From Quillaja saponaria (taxonomy: Eukaryota; Streptophyta; Magnoliopsida; Fabales; Quillajaceae), in NCBI GenBank assembly GCA_029379385.1, contig CM055618.1:1312134-1376133 (forward strand): a stretch of DNA of 64,000 nt, given 5' to 3'. A program made the position numbers and the translations under genes. Numbering within the stretch: position 1 is the first letter of the stretch; each line of letters starts with the position of its first letter. The notes below the pieces were generated by a model. The model saw only the letters and a program-made list of their open reading frames with translations, made no database searches and was not told where the DNA came from. Below are positions 21,732 to 35,399 of this stretch, piece by piece.

Positions 21732-22843
21732 TTAATCTTAGTGTTTAGTATTAATCAAAGGTTTCCATAATGAATAACTAATTAAATATGCTGTGGATGT
21801 GGAACTATTAGCTAGCTGGCTGGCTTACAACAGTATTAAATAAACTGCCACCCATGTATGTGTACATATGATGGGCATAGTTACTTCAGTTTTGATAAAT
21901 CAATTAATATATAGAAACAATCCTGAACTGTGAAAATTGTTTACATGTTTTCTATATAGGTCAGAACTTTGTTGATCTCTCTCTCTCTCTCTATATATAT
22001 ATATTATAAAAGTTATTGAGAATTAAAGGGAAATTTTCTTTAAACTCTCACTAATTTTTCCTACAAACTTTGGTTTGTAGGTAAAAACATTTCTACTTTT
22101 AAACTTATTGACAAACCAAAAAAAGTAACTTACCAACAAATTTTTTTGTCAATACGATTGTTGGTATTCTGGAGCCAATCCGTTTTTTTCTTTTTTCAGA
22201 GCAAACGGTACCAACAAACTAGATTATTTTTTATTTTACCAGATAAGTTATATAAAATTTAAATATATAATATGAGTACAAGTAGTAAAATAATATTTAA
22301 TAAAAATCTAGCTTGGGCCTGGGCTGGCCCTGTGGGTACCTCCCCGAGTGTAGAGAGAGAAATGTGATAATGCACTAGAAATCAAAATTTTGGGTTTGTA
22401 ACATTTTTTTAGTGAAATTACTATTATAACTTTCAGTTTTAAGTTATGAATAAAGACTTGTTCATTAATTTAATATAGTTGACATTACAACATTTATACA
22501 TATTGGTGAGTGTTAGAATATTTTTTTATATATAGTACTTTTCCAAAAATCTAAAGAAATATAAACCAGTTTCGAGTTGATCTTATTCTAGGGACCATGT
22601 ACAATTTTTGTCACCAGCCGGCAGATTTCAATGTCATTTACCCTTTTCTCAATACTAGCTCATTTGAAAATACGTGGCATTTTTTAGCACTAGAAATATT
22701 GGAACCTTGGTCCATTTGAGTAAGCCCACTCAACTGAGCAGAAAATTTGAAAAAAACTAAAAGTAAATATTGGCTCTTGTGTAATTCACAGTAAGCATTC
22801 ACTGATTTGTTCCGTTTCAGAAAGTGTGGGTGAAGAAGGGAAA
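21732..22843. other. DEFL 3' flank and SPT4 upstream region, composite copy 1
   Basis: 21732-21900 is a DEFL-type 3' UTR. The following stretch is shared with 41250-41830 and 54019-54450. The last 500 bases match 42380-42860 upstream of the second SPT4 copy. A (TC)n-(TA)n microsatellite lies at about 21979-22005. No gene. Confidence 0.55.
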
Positions 22844-23489
22844 ATGGGAAGCGCTCCGGCACAAATTCCGACGAGCTTAGAGTTCAGGGTTTGCCTTGGA
22901 TGCAGTCTTGTCCAAACCTACGATAAGGTCAAGTCCTCTCCTTTAAGCTCTCCTTCAAATTTTCAGTTTTGGAATGTATTTTACAACAATGGTGTTAGGT
23001 TTAGCTTTTAAGCCGTACCCAATTTTATTTTTTTCTTTCTGAAAATTTTGAAGATAATGTTTTGGTGGAATTCATGACTCGGCATTGTTGTTCCCTGAGT
23101 GTTAACGCAGTTTAGAGAATCAGGCTGTCAGAACTGCCCTTTCTTCAAGATGAAAGAAGATCATAAGCGTATTGCTGATTACACCACTCCCTTTTGTAAT
23201 GGGTATATATTTTTGCCGCACCTTACACTTTTATCCTATAATACATTTCTTTCCTAGTTGCTTAAAGAACATTTTTTTTTTTGGTCTTTTTGTCCATCCT
23301 GATATGTATTATGCTTCATCAATTCTTTCACAGGATAAATTCAGTTATGGATCCAAAAAGTTGGGGTGCTCGCCGGTTGCCAATTGGTATGTCATCCAAC
23401 TAATTTGTTCAAACTTTGTTCTTAATAAATTAGTCATTGCTTTTGTTTTAGGAGCTATTTCTTTTCTGTTTAAAAATAAGTAAAAGAAT

Positions 23490-24856
23490 TAGACTAATGA
23501 AGGCTTCAGACGTATTATGATAACTGTTATGTCTGGATCTGTCTGGCTGAGGTTTGGGTTTTTGTACGGGTCCGGGTTGAACTGTGTGGAAAATGGGCCT
23601 GAACAATAAAGGCTAGAGGTTGGGATGGTCCCCCGAAAACCTTCCAATGTCAAATTTCGAGCTCCTAGAAGAGATGAGGTAATAAATGTAGAAAAATATT
23701 GTACTTGTACCTTTCCAATTACAATTTATAGATGTACCATGCGGATTGGGGGTCAAGTGGCCTTTAGTGAAGGAATGATTTATTCAGGTATTTATGGGGT
23801 CTGCCCTACCCAGATTAGTGCCAACAGGATGATGTTCGTGATTGGTTTTATTAGTTTGTGCCATTAACTCAAGATCGCCTCCTCATTGTCTGTTTTTAGG
23901 ATTTTGTTTTTCACAAAGAGAATGCCTGATGGTGGTTTTATTTTTCTGGGAACTTGTCAATTTTTTACTCTTTTCCCAACAACTATAAAGGTTGGAAACT
24001 CAAGTTTTTCTTTATATATTTCGAGTCCCCTCTGGACTGCTGCTTAGATGGGGAAAGATTAATCCCACGATGAAAGGAAAACCCAATTTGATGTCCAAGT
24101 GGGAGAAGCATCTTGACAAGATTTAGTATTACCAGTCAAGACAGGACGGTGGGAAATATGACATAAATTTTTTCCTGGACTGTCCGCAATTGATGGCGGC
24201 TGGCTTGTCAACACTTGAACAGGGTGACAGCCTGAATACTTAGGATTTTATTTTTTTATTTACTTTTTGTTCATATTGTTTTTGTGCTTGAGTTTGTATG
24301 TGACATGAGTTTTCCTTTTGTAGATCAGGAGATGGGGCGAGCTATGCAGGCTACTCAGGAAGAGCTCGCTGCCCTCAGGAGGGAGAAGCGAGGTTGCAGT
24401 AAGGCAGACTCGAAGAGTAGGAAGGCTGCCCGATCTGGGGAATCCTCAACCACTCAAGCTGTGGGCGGGGGTGGGGATAACCTTGACTGTGAGGTCATCC
24501 CCCCAGTTCGGGCTCCGGATAGGACGCTTATTGCAGCTCCCCTGTTGAGGACGGTCACTCCCGAAACTCCTACGGTGCCTCCTCCTCCCCTTGTCTCGAG
24601 GGATACTCGAGCTTCTCCCAAGCTCGGTGCAGACAGGATTCCTTTACTGTCTGCCCCGGTTCATGAGCTCTTGGGCTGTCCATCTGGGGCTCGTCTTCAT
24701 GAGGTTGGGCACGGGGCCTACCGAGTAGCTAGAGGGACGATGTTGCCAGCCGACCGAGCTCACGTGGCCGAGCTGTCTCTAAGGGATGGATACCAATCTG
24801 GCTTGCATTCGCTAATATGGGTACGTATAAATACCAAGTTCGACAAGTGTTTTTCT

Positions 24857-24898
<42 letters not shown>

Positions 24899-26160
24899 TT
24901 ATCATTATATTCTATCTAGACAGTTGTTTAGCTGTTTGCAGGGGACCCAGACATTGGCCCTTGTGTATGACCATGTCCGAGAACTGGAGGCCGTCCAGAG
25001 GCAGACCGAGAACAAGTTGAAGAGCACCTCCCAGGCCTATGGCACTATGAAGAAGAGGGCGACCAAGGCTGAGGCCCGAGCTGAAGAGTTGTTTAGGATG
25101 GGTGAAGAGGCCAAGAAGGCTAGTAAGGTTCTCTCGAATACTCTGGCGGCGTCTGAGGAGCGTGCCTCCAAAACTGCAGCAATGCTGAAGACTACTCAGA
25201 ATGCCCTTCAAGAGGCTCTGGCCAGACATGACGAGGTGGCAGCCAAAGCCATCGAGGACTTCAAGGCATCCTCTGAATTTAGGAAGTTCGTCTTAGGTGA
25301 GTGCGACGGCTTCTTCATTCAGGGTTTTACTGAAGCTCGCCAAAAGGCTTTAGTAATTGACCCTAACTTTCCTGTTGAAAGATTGAAGTATGTTGGGGAG
25401 GACGATGAATGCAAGCTTACAGAGCATGAGGAGGGAGGCTCTATTGCTGAAAGGCGCCATGGATGAGAGAGGACCTGCTAGCGATGTCTAGACTTAATTA
25501 TTTTGTAATTGAATGTAATTCCCAAACTATTTTCTTTCGACGATGTGTTCTCCTGACTTTGGAGATCGAGCATGGCTTTTTGTACTTTGTTATTTATCTT
25601 TGATGTTTGTTATTTATCTTTGATGTATGTACAATTTGTTTTGCCTACGATGTGGTTTCCCAACTTTGGGGTTCAGGCACGGCTTTAATTTATTCCTGCC
25701 TTTTCTATGATATTGTTGTTAACCTTAGTTTTCTATTTCATTTTTGTCATTTTAATTTTTGCCAAGTAATTTTCATTGAGGCAAGCTGTGGGCTGAAACC
25801 CTTGATTATCATCAAGACGAGTTCTTGGCTCGGAGCCTTATTTCTTATTGAGACGAGCTCTTGACTTAGAGCCTTGTTTGGTGTTGAGGAGGGATATGGA
25901 CTTGGAGCCTTATTTTTCTCTGAGGCGAGTAATGGGCTCGGAGCCTCGTTTCTCCCTGAGGTGAGCTCGTGATTCTTTGAGGCGATCTCTTGGCATGAAG
26001 TCTCATTTTTCTTTAGGCAAACTCTTGACATGGAATCTCGTTTTCTTGTGTAGGCAAGCTCTTGGCTCAGAGCTTGTTTTTTCTTTGAGGCGAAGCTTTT
26101 AGCTCGAAGCCTAGTTTTATGTGGAGGTGAGCTCTTGAAGGTGGAATGTTTGCATAAACT
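23490..26160 (+). mobile_element. Remnant of a 'putative gypsy-type transposon' gene in SPT4 intron 3
   Basis: 23720-23880 encodes a degraded segment (GVCPTQISANRMMFVIGFI) that resembles the N-terminal domain known as putative gypsy-type transposon / Transposase_28. 24284-24919 and 24940-25466 encode a basic, proline-rich stretch and a long coiled coil (KKRATKAEARAEEL-type heptads). The coiled coil ends in a short domain with the pattern SSEF, GFxxARQKAL and DPNFPVERL seen at the C-terminus of that family. The two parts are split by an apparent intron rich in TTTTG repeats (24848-24897). The 5' part is also present in SPT4 copy 2, so the insertion predates that duplication. Confidence 0.65.
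25775..26150. repeat. Minisatellite of about 45-50 bases following the coiled-coil gene
   Basis: About eight imperfect copies of a unit with the landmarks 'gaggcgagctcttggctcgg' and 'agcctcgtttttc'. It lies directly after the transposon-type coiled-coil gene. The periodicity creates an apparent minus-strand frame (25747-26181), rejected as a gene. Confidence 0.8.
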
Positions 26161-26821
26161 CATACAGGCAATTAGAGACACGAAGATAATTTGATCTTTG
26201 GCAACATTTTCTTTCCTGATCCTCTTTGAATTTAGTGATTAGCAAAACCATATTGACTCTTAAGAATCTGTGTCCTTTTTTTTTACTTTTAGAACAGCTT
26301 GGTGATATTGATTTAATCTCTGTGCTCCTTCACACGATCCCACAATGCGCACACATGCAGACATTCATCTTCATGTACCTTTCACTGGTTCTTATTTGCT
26401 TTCTCTTCGAAACATCCATTTAGGATTGTCTTATCACAGCTTATACATCAAATAAGTTTTATATTTGCTAGATCTGTGCATCATTTCTTTTTGTTGATCA
26501 TGTAAATTGAGGCTTCTATCTCATCAAGTTTTGTATTAGAAGTTTATAAAACTGGTAAACTACTTTTACACACATTTGGTTCAAACTTAATTTGACTTGT
26601 CCATATATCTTTTACAACATAATACTTTGGGTACATATGGTTTTCTTTGCTGTGCTTCTCGACAAAATTTGTCGATTTTTCTTTATCTAAGCTCTAGCTT
26701 TATTGCTTTTCTTGGGCTGTGTCCTTTTCTATATTGCACTCAACACTTGGGCTTTGAGTTTTTTGCAGGAAAATTTGCTCCCGGTGTTTACACTCCTGCT
26801 GTTCGGAGGCTCTCCAGATGA

Positions 26822-28160
26822 CATGCAGGTTTGCGTTTTCATTAGAAGCAACTAAGATTTTCTATTCGGTAAAATACCTATGATTCTACTGCATTTTCTT
26901 TTTCTTTTATTTCATAAAGTTCTCTGGAAGATGGTTAGTTTATTTTAATCTCCAAATTAGTTCATGTGGTGAATGCATCCATGGAGATTATTTTACTCTA
27001 ATCAGTAATTTTATGGGATCATCAATATTAATTAGAATCATCTATAGACAAACCTTTTGTCTTCTCTTGAGCGTTTACTTTATGCTGAAAGCCACTGCAT
27101 AGAGATATGAAGGTCATAAATTTTGAATTTGCCAAGCTGCTTTAAGTTCATTAAGACTTAGGTTGTTGTATTATTCTAACAAAGTGTATAATGGAAGTGG
27201 CAAATTGTTTGGGAAGCATTTTTGCAGCAATTTTTGAAAATGAGTGATATCTTGGGTTTTCTTTTTACCTGTTACAAATTTACTGCAGTTGATCTGATCA
27301 GATAATATTGATGGTGCTCATAAGAACATGTTGGTTGCATATATGGGTCTCAATGGGGGTTTCTAGGTCTTTAGTTGTAGTTTGCTACAATCTCTTATTC
27401 ATGTGAAATTGTTTAAGCCCTTTTATGTTTTTTGTTTTCTCCTACTTTTGATCTAGATGTGGATGAATATAAATGAGATGACAGTGTATGCTTCATACAA
27501 GCCAGAACTGATCTTGTAATACACTAATAGGTGTTTGGGGAATGTAGTTGGAGTGGTTGAATGGGATTCTTTAATCTCTATAGCTTTGGAACTAGAAATG
27601 GCTGTGGGCTAAGTTCAACAAATTTGGTAATGGTACGTACTGATAAAATAAAATTAATACTAATGCAATATGAATGGCATGGAAGGGTGGCAACCTATAT
27701 ATATATATAATACAACTTGGAGCTCTTGTTTTGATGTGTCATGCAGACACATTAATAGTCAACAAGCGTGAGAGTTTTTTCTTCTCTGTTTCTAAGGTGT
27801 GAGAGCTTGAAACGCAACTGATAATGATCAAATGAGGAAACTGACAAACAGAAAAATCCTAAAATCTTATCATATCCTTATTAGAGCAATGAAGTTTTAA
27901 CATCATCACGAAGCAGCTGGAAGCTAAGCTAACCTGCAAATTCCCAAATTAGCTAGTACCCTTTTCGGCATGCTGTGTGTCTTATTTGACATGTCAATTG
28001 AACTCTTGCTATTAAGCTGAAAAACAAAATAGCAGGAACAACGGCAAAGAACTTGATTTATTTTTGGATTTCAACCTTTTTACATAAAATATTATGGCTA
28101 ATAAGATTGCACCACGTATTAATTAATCAGATAATTATAGAGATATTATAGTTATAATGG
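26822..28160. other. SPT4 3' region and spacer, composite copy 1 (left part)
   Basis: 26910-27640 matches 49535-50260 downstream of SPT4 copy 2. 27640-28020 matches 50515-50880. 27960-28160 also matches about 55090-55300. No SPT4 final exon or other gene is visible. The homology stops near 28160 and resumes at 39595. Confidence 0.7.
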
Positions 28161-28499
28161 AAATACAACAAGAAATTACAGTATTTGTTACAAACTTAGA
28201 TAATGCTTTTACAGATGCAAATAATATATTGATAACAGACACAGCTACTACAAAAGTAGATAATAACATTTGCGTCTACACATACGCAAAAGCTATTTGT
28301 GTCAACTTTTCTGTGACTGTGTGGCAGATACAGATACAGATGCTAAACATTACTAATAGTTGACAAAATATTAAAGTCAATAGTGCAGACATCGATAAAC
28401 AGATGCAATAGTATCTGTGTCTACATTGTAGACTCAAATAATTGATTAATATTTGCGATTGCAAATTTCAGACATAGATAATTAAAAGGCAAACGCATA

Positions 28500-30727
28500 T
28501 AGAAATATTTAATTTTTTTAATTTATACCTATAAATACTTGTTTAGAATAAATTTTACATTTAAAATCAAATTTTTATATAAAAATATTTATTTTACAAT
28601 AATCATCCTAACAACATATCAAATAGTACATCGATTTAAAATCATGTACTAATCCTAAATTTTTATCATCTTGATCTTATTCATCTTGTTGACTAAGATG
28701 TGAAGAAATATAGGATGTGTAACTTAAAATAATTAAAATGAATAGGTTATATCTTATACTTAATTTGATGTCATATATAACTATGACACATGTTAGGATC
28801 ATTTACTAAATCACCATAAAAATAAAAAATAAAAAATAAAGTAAATAAAAGAGAAAAGAAAAGAGAGGGAGTCGGCTAGTAAGCAGAGCCCATTCAGTAC
28901 TCACGTACAAATAATGCATATCCAGCCAAAATAAAAATAAAAGTGAACTTATACAAAGAACCGCCAAAGTCAACATTCACCAAGAATTTCCACCATTTCA
29001 CCAAGGCCACCCCACCAAAGACCTCCAGATTTTGACTTTTGACAAAACCCCAGAAACCTTCAACAAGATCATTCAAGTTAAAAATATACATGACGCCTAG
29101 AGGATGAGGCTCCGGCACATAAGATGATGAACAACTAATATAAATCCAAGCACAAACAGAGCTTGGCAAAAACCTACGTCTTCCCTACATTTCGTGGTAA
29201 AATAAAAAAGCCACGCCCCAGTGATTAACCTCTAATCAAATTTTACTTAACTTTCCTATAAAAAAAATATTAACAAGGTCAAAAGACATCTATTATTGGC
29301 TTCCTGATCATGCATCACCATCAATAGGGAAAAACATAGTAGTTAGATCAAAAGACATCTTAATGCATCAACCCAGCATCACTAAAATATCACCAAAGAA
29401 CTTATACTGAAAAAAACGTTGTAGTTAGATCAAAAGACATCTGAGTGCATCAACCCAGCAAAAGACAACTGCATAAATCAGTAATCAACCAAAGACCACA
29501 TATTAACTAACTATTTCGCGGCTATTACCTTCGATATCTTCTAAAGAGCCTCTCAAGATCACGTAAATGGGTTTGTGATGACAGGTGACCCACATAGAGA
29601 TGATTATTACCATAGCGATCATCATAACGAGGCATTTTCAATCTACAAAGAACCATCTATGAAACTAAACACATATAGTAGAAGTAAACTTTGCTAGAAA
29701 ATTAAGTTAATCAACCTATACAAAAAAATACTGAGACTAAACAGTAATAGAAAGGAAACATATTTTTCACAAACAATCACATTTTGTACCCTATGTAGGA
29801 TAAGAATCAGACACACTTCAATACCATTGATTTATACATCACTATCAGACAGATACATAACATCAAATAGAAGAGGTATGCATGACTTTTAAATGCAAGT
29901 ATGCAACCCAACTCAAGGCAGAGATGATAGATATCTTAACTTAAGTTTTCCAGAAGCACCAAAAAAAATAATAGAGTTTTCTAGATATAAAATGATTGAG
30001 AAAAGCAATGTTCAACTTCATTTTAGGCCTCAAAAATTAAAACAGAATATGATTAGTATTTTGATCCTAAATGGTTTCATTGACTCCCCTGTACCTTAAT
30101 ACTATCAAAAAACAGAACAGAGACATATAGTGCATCTAGAAAACCTGAACTTCTGCCTTGGCTCAAGAAGTCACTAGAAACTCCCAATTGGAGGTATGAT
30201 TATGCTAGTAGAGTTAAATTTGCCTTTGATCCATATTTCTTGACTGAGAACATATGCACAGAGGAAATAACAAATTGTTAAGCTAGTCTTGCTTCGAGTA
30301 ATTGATGAATAGATTAATAAATTAAGAATTCAAGATGGCTACTGCCATTATATTCACAAACAAATTGTTAAGCTCTCTCAATTCTTGGAATGCCTTCATT
30401 GTCTCTACATCAAAACCCCCAGCAAACTAGCAAGACCAAATGCTTGTTAGCTTCTAGGTGTGACGCCTTGTACAATTAGAGGCATATGAACAAGAATCAC
30501 TTTGAACAAAGAAGAGGAACGAAAACAATTAGAGGCATATGAACAGGGATCACTATGAGGCGGTGGTTACATAACCAATATAGAGGCAAACTATATGCTT
30601 ATGTATTCTATCAACATAGTGAATAAAGATCATATTCTATAGAGATATTCTAGTGTGAAACCTTATCGTGGGAAGATTTGTGAGAGGTGGACTCCAACTA
30701 TAACATCTAATACAAGATGGAAAAGAA
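28500..30727. other. Left interior of the CACTA-like insertion
   Basis: AT-rich, with short direct repeats near 29280-29470 ('atcaaaagacatct' three times). I see no conserved protein. It may be noncoding CACTA sequence. Confidence 0.35.
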
Positions 30728-31030
30728 AAAGTTTACACTCTAGTGGATTTTTACCAAATACTTTCTTCAACTTACAAAATCTTTTTGCGCATAATATGGT
30801 GTCAGCAGTGCTCATCATGTTCTAATCGACAAATTCAAATAATTCTCATTAGAAGACCACATTCCCCTATAACATTCTAGGACAAAGATTTCTTGTGTGA
30901 GAACATAAATAATAGTATATTAATTTAAATAACAAACAAAAAATAAAGATGAAGCCTATTTATATAAATTAGCATAAATAAACATATATTTTCATACCAC
31001 TATATTTTCCACGACCTAGACTAGAAAACT
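30728..31030. repeat. Terminal repeat of the endogenous virus, left copy
   Basis: Matches 38262-38570 in direct orientation over about 300 bases with scattered differences. Shared landmarks are 'cagcagtg', 'caaagatttcttgtgtgaga' and 'cctagact'. It lies after the end of the RNase H region. Confidence 0.85.
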
Positions 31031-31199
31031 CACCCAATCTAAATATCTTTTTAGAGACAGAGTCAGTGTCTCGATAATAATCTTTCTCCTGAACTTGATC
31101 CCTAGGATAATTTAGCATTATAAGCTCTATTGCTAAGAAATGTTTTTCTCCATTATCAGAATCCTCAATATTAGGATTTTGCATGCTTCTTTAGCTGGG

Positions 31200-32900
31200 G
31201 AAGACACAATTCCTTTTCCTTTAGGATCCTTGTAGAAATTCTCTTGTTAAAAAGTTTGGTAAGGAGTTGAATTCTCCTTATTAAATTCTATATTAAATTC
31301 GAAGACAGATAATATGACTTACCATCTTGCAAATATTTGTTTAGAGGCCATATTCTTTACATCTTTTAATAAGATGTCTTTAGCTAATTTATAATCAATT
31401 CTCAATAAGAATTTTTTATTTAATAGGTCAGATTCAAACTTAGTGATACACATAGCTACAACTAGCATTTCTTTTTGTTTGTTGAATAGTTCTATTGAGC
31501 ACTTTTCCATATTCCTAAAGTAAATCTAACTAATTGCTCTTTATTAGCAATTTTTTGTTTCAATATTCCTTCATAACCTAATTTCGAAGTATCATTTTCT
31601 ACAATTTTTGTAGGCTTCAGGATGAGGAAGGCATAATAGGGAAGCTCTTTTACCTTTTGTTTAATTCTTCTAACAGCTTCCGTAAAATCATTATTCTACT
31701 CTAGAGGATTTTTTTTTTAATCTTGTGAATAATAATTTACAATCCAAAGCTAAATCTTTATAAAATTCTACCACATAATTTAGGCTTCCCAAGAACGTTT
31801 GTAATTGTTGTTTTTTCCTTTCTAATTCATTAGGGAATTTATGAGCAAATTGTATAGCTCTATCAATTGATATCATTGATCCTTTAGAAATATTATGACC
31901 CAAGAATCTGATAGTAGTTTGAATTTTTTTTTTTTTAGCTTTTTTACTGAAACTGTTAAATTGGCCTTTGTAACAATATTTAAAAACATATGAAGATGTT
32001 TAAAGTGTTTTTCAATAAAGGGTGAAAAAACTAAAACATCATCTATGTATAGTATTATATAATCATGATAAGGATTAAAATTATCATTCATGATATTTTG
32101 AAATTCATATGGGACATTTTTTTAATCAAATGACATAAAATTTCCTTCATAATGCCTAAAGAGAACTGTGAAAGCTGTTTTATACCTATTCTTTTTAGCA
32201 ACCTAAATCTACTAATATCCTAATTTTATATCAAATTTAGAAAATACTTTGGCAAAGTATAGCCTATTAAGGAGACCCCTTTTATTAGGAATTGGATATC
32301 TTATCCATCTTAAGGCTTTGTCTAAAGATTTATAATTTATAACTAGCCTATGAACTCCTCTTTCTAATTCACCAACATTTTCAACATAAAATGCTAGACA
32401 ACTTCATGGACTGTAACTTTTTCTAATCAGTCCTTTTTTAAGTAACTCTCCAATTTCTTTTTTTACAAATTGCTACATGTCCTTGGTCCCATAGCAATAG
32501 GCTTAGCTTTTGTAGGAATTTCTTTTTCATTAAAGTATGGAATATAAGATAATTCAATTATATGTTGCTTCGTATTCTAAAAAGCATTAGGAATCTCAGC
32601 ACATACTTGTTCTTCTAATTTGTTTTAGAAATTTATAATTTCTTCTTATAATTTAGAATATTTTAGTTGTTCTTCAATTCTTTTATATCCTATTTCCTCT
32701 TTTAAGGACATTAAAAAAATTTCTTTTTGCTTTATTGTATCTTTTATTAGATGTATTCCATACATCTTTGGTTCTTCAAGAAAGTCAAATTTAACCTGTC
32801 TTCCCTGCACCCTAGTTTCTATTCTTGAATGCATCAACTCTGGTTATAGGAAATAACATATGTAAGAATTGATTTCCTAGGATAACTCCCTAAGATAATC
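31200..32900 (-). pseudogene. Viral reverse transcriptase and RNase H region, broken
   Basis: Minus-strand fragments encode the catalytic YIDD box of a caulimovirid reverse transcriptase (about 32035), a downstream LGSLNYVVEFY-type segment (about 31790) and an RNase H segment ending ASKQIFARW (31322). In the family this enzyme copies pregenomic RNA into DNA. The frame is interrupted by several stops and shifts between 32900 and 31200, so no enzyme could be made. Confidence 0.8.
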
Positions 32901-33795
32901 CTTTAGTTCTATAACAAAGGGAAGTGGAAAATAGACTTTTTTTTTTACAAATTGTTGCATTAGATAGTTTATAGTCTACTATTAGAAGCTTTTCCATCAA
33001 CAGTATATAGAAGTGCAGTAGTTTTCTGATAATATATTGAAGGTACCAATCCTTCATTTATACAATTTAAATTTACTCCTAAATCAATTAGGATAATGGA
33101 TTGAAAATTAAACTTAGAATTTATTACAATTGTTACTTTACTAAACTATTTTTGAGCTACTATTCTTTATATAGCATAAATCCATTCTTCAGGATTAGTA
33201 ATATAGTTTATCAATCCACCTAAGCTATTACTAGCATTTTATCTTCATTTTCTTCATTAATCATTTAAAGCTTTTCCCTTTTCTACTTATTTTATTTTAG
33301 AAGATTCCCGCATTATATCATTAAATTGATCTTCCTCATCTTCTTCGAGAACATTAACTCTTTGTTTTAGAGTTTTTAATTCTTCTTTAATTTCATCTTT
33401 TAGATCAGCTATTGTTAGTTCACTACTAGAATTACTAGTTTGCTTTGCTCTGTCTATTATATTTTTAAAAGAATCCTCTTATACTATGGTGATTAGTATT
33501 TCTAGAAGACGTTTGTATATAATTCTCTAACTGTCTTCTTCTTTCTTTAGGATCATTAATTTTGTCTATAAGGTCTAAAATAAGACTCTCTTCTTTAGAC
33601 AAAACATTAATACTTAGATTACTTAAATTTTATTTGTTTCATAATGCAATCATCGCAATCACAATTAGAATCACATTCAAGTTTTTCTGATTTATTTCAG
33701 GTTCTATCTCAAAATCAACTTCAGATTCATTATTAGAAGAATTCGCTATGATATGAGCAAAAGCTTCTTCTTCTTTTTCATTATCAGATTCTTCC
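32900..33795 (-). pseudogene. Acidic linker and probable protease region of the endogenous virus
   Basis: Between the CCHC knuckle and the reverse transcriptase, the minus strand reads an acidic stretch (33790-33300) and then a diverged segment where an aspartic protease would be expected (33150-32950). I could not identify the protease active-site triad with certainty. The region is full of stops. Confidence 0.45.
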
Positions 33796-34844
33796 TACAA
33801 ATTTTGACATAAGGACTTTTTTAATTCTTCATTTATGTGCAAAGCATTGATCTTATTTTTTACCCTACATTTATTTTGAAAATTGCCTAGGTTTCCACAC
33901 TTATAACATATAAGAACTTTTCTAAAATTAGTTGCCTTTTTTATTGGCTTTTTCCCTAATCCTTCATTACGTGTTTTATTTCTATAATTGTTCTTTTGAT
34001 GTTTCCTCTTATATGGCTTATAAGAGGATTTATAAGATTTATTATGTTTTTTTGTTTGATTATAAGGACCCCAAGCAGGATAACCAAATTTTTCACAAAA
34101 TGTTCCTAACACCTTTTTCCCATTCATTTTCTATTTATCTATTTGGCGGTTGCATCTTATATCATTACAAAGTGTTATTCTATAAGTATAACTCAACATA
34201 AGTATAACTCTCATATGAAATAATTCATCCATGCTTTTTTATTTTTTATTTTTTTTTATTTTTTATTTTTATGTCTATTCCATATTTTATTAGGAAATAG
34301 AGTTGGAAGACCAGCAATAAGCTTCTCTTTCTAAAAATTTGTTTGACTATCTGGTCTTTGATAAACTCTAGACAAAAAAACATCTTTATACCATTGAAAA
34401 TGTGACAAGTTTGGACATCTAAGATTTATTAGCTGCTGATGTGACCTATCTAATCTTAGTATATTAGCACCTATAAAATGGTTTATTATTGTATAAATTA
34501 GAGTATTAACCATATAAGGCACTACATTTCCATTTTCTTTAATGGAATTTAAAATTTGAATTTTTTTTTTTTTTTGATGTTTTAGTTAAATGAAAATCAT
34601 ACCAGCCTAACAATTGACCAGTAAAATAACTAATTATGGCTAAAGTTATTTCTCTATACTGATTTCCATTAGAACTACATGCTACATCATATATTAGCAT
34701 GTGTTTAGTAGTTTGAAGGATTTGGTATTCCGCTAATCCATCTATATTCCACTCAACTATGGATTTTCCATCGAATTGAACTCTATCTTGAATAACATTA
34801 TCTTCATATTGCAAATCCAAGGGAGAAGGTCTTATGTAATACAT
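33795..34844 (-). pseudogene. Viral coat protein region with CCHC zinc knuckle, broken
   Basis: 34844-34539 matches the conserved coat segment with EWNIDG and FTGQLLGWYD motifs. 34522-34331 continues it. 34127-33795 is a lysine-rich stretch ending in a CCHC knuckle (CYKCGNLGNFQNKC). The order matches caulimovirid polyproteins, where this part forms the capsid and binds nucleic acid. The domain is split over at least three frames. Confidence 0.78.
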
Positions 34845-35399
34845 TTTTGATGAAGTTGTGGGTGTTGTTATATTCTAATGAAGTTTATTTACTTCTAATG
34901 GAGAACTAGAATCCATTTGTTATTCTTGACTGAAAAACATTCACACTTTTAGTGGATTTCTTTTCTAATAATTCTAAAGTTTGTAGTCTTGTTATTAATT
35001 CATCAACAAAGTTTTTATCATTAACTTTGGATTCGTTTTTAAATTTTAAATTAATTTCAGGAAGTGGTTTCATCATTTCTAGATTAACTTGAGAATTAGA
35101 AGAAGATCCTGATGATTAAGAAAAGATTTTTTAGGACAACTTCTCTTGAATAAGAAAGTTTCAATCCTAAATGATCGTTTTCCCAAGGGTTGGAGATACA
35201 AATTTGTATAATTACTTTGATTGGATATTTCCATTAAGGCTGTTGAGTTTATAGCTTCTTTTAGTAATGCAGAATAAGAACTAGCTATAATTTCGCCCTT
35301 CGATTTTTTGACACATAAAGAAGATTTAGGAGGATGGATAGTAGAAATATGCTTTCTTTCTTTAGTGGAAAATTTTTGATATGTAATGTATTAAGAAAC

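Larger units (their letters stand above)
22844..26821 (+). pseudogene. SPT4: Transcription elongation factor SPT4 pseudogene, copy 1
   Basis: Exon 1 22844-22927 (MGSAPAQIPTS start, CLGC zinc pair), exon 2 23111-23202 (second zinc pair GCQNC, then PFFK, DH, RIADYTTP), exon 3 23334-23386 (VMDPKSWGARRL) and exon 4 from 26769 (GKFAPGVYT) follow the plant SPT4 order. In the family, SPT4 pairs with SPT5 to promote RNA polymerase II elongation in the nucleus. Lesions: about two codons missing before the first zinc pair, and two single-base losses in exon 4 that shift the frame to a TGA at 26819-26821. No final exon was found. Intron 3 is about 3.4 kb because of a transposon remnant. A working SPT4 is expected elsewhere in the genome. 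Confidence 0.88.

Noticed and set aside
25747..26181. Open frame of 144 codons on minus
   Set aside because: It is the antisense reading of a 45-50-base tandem repeat, with no start context or homology.
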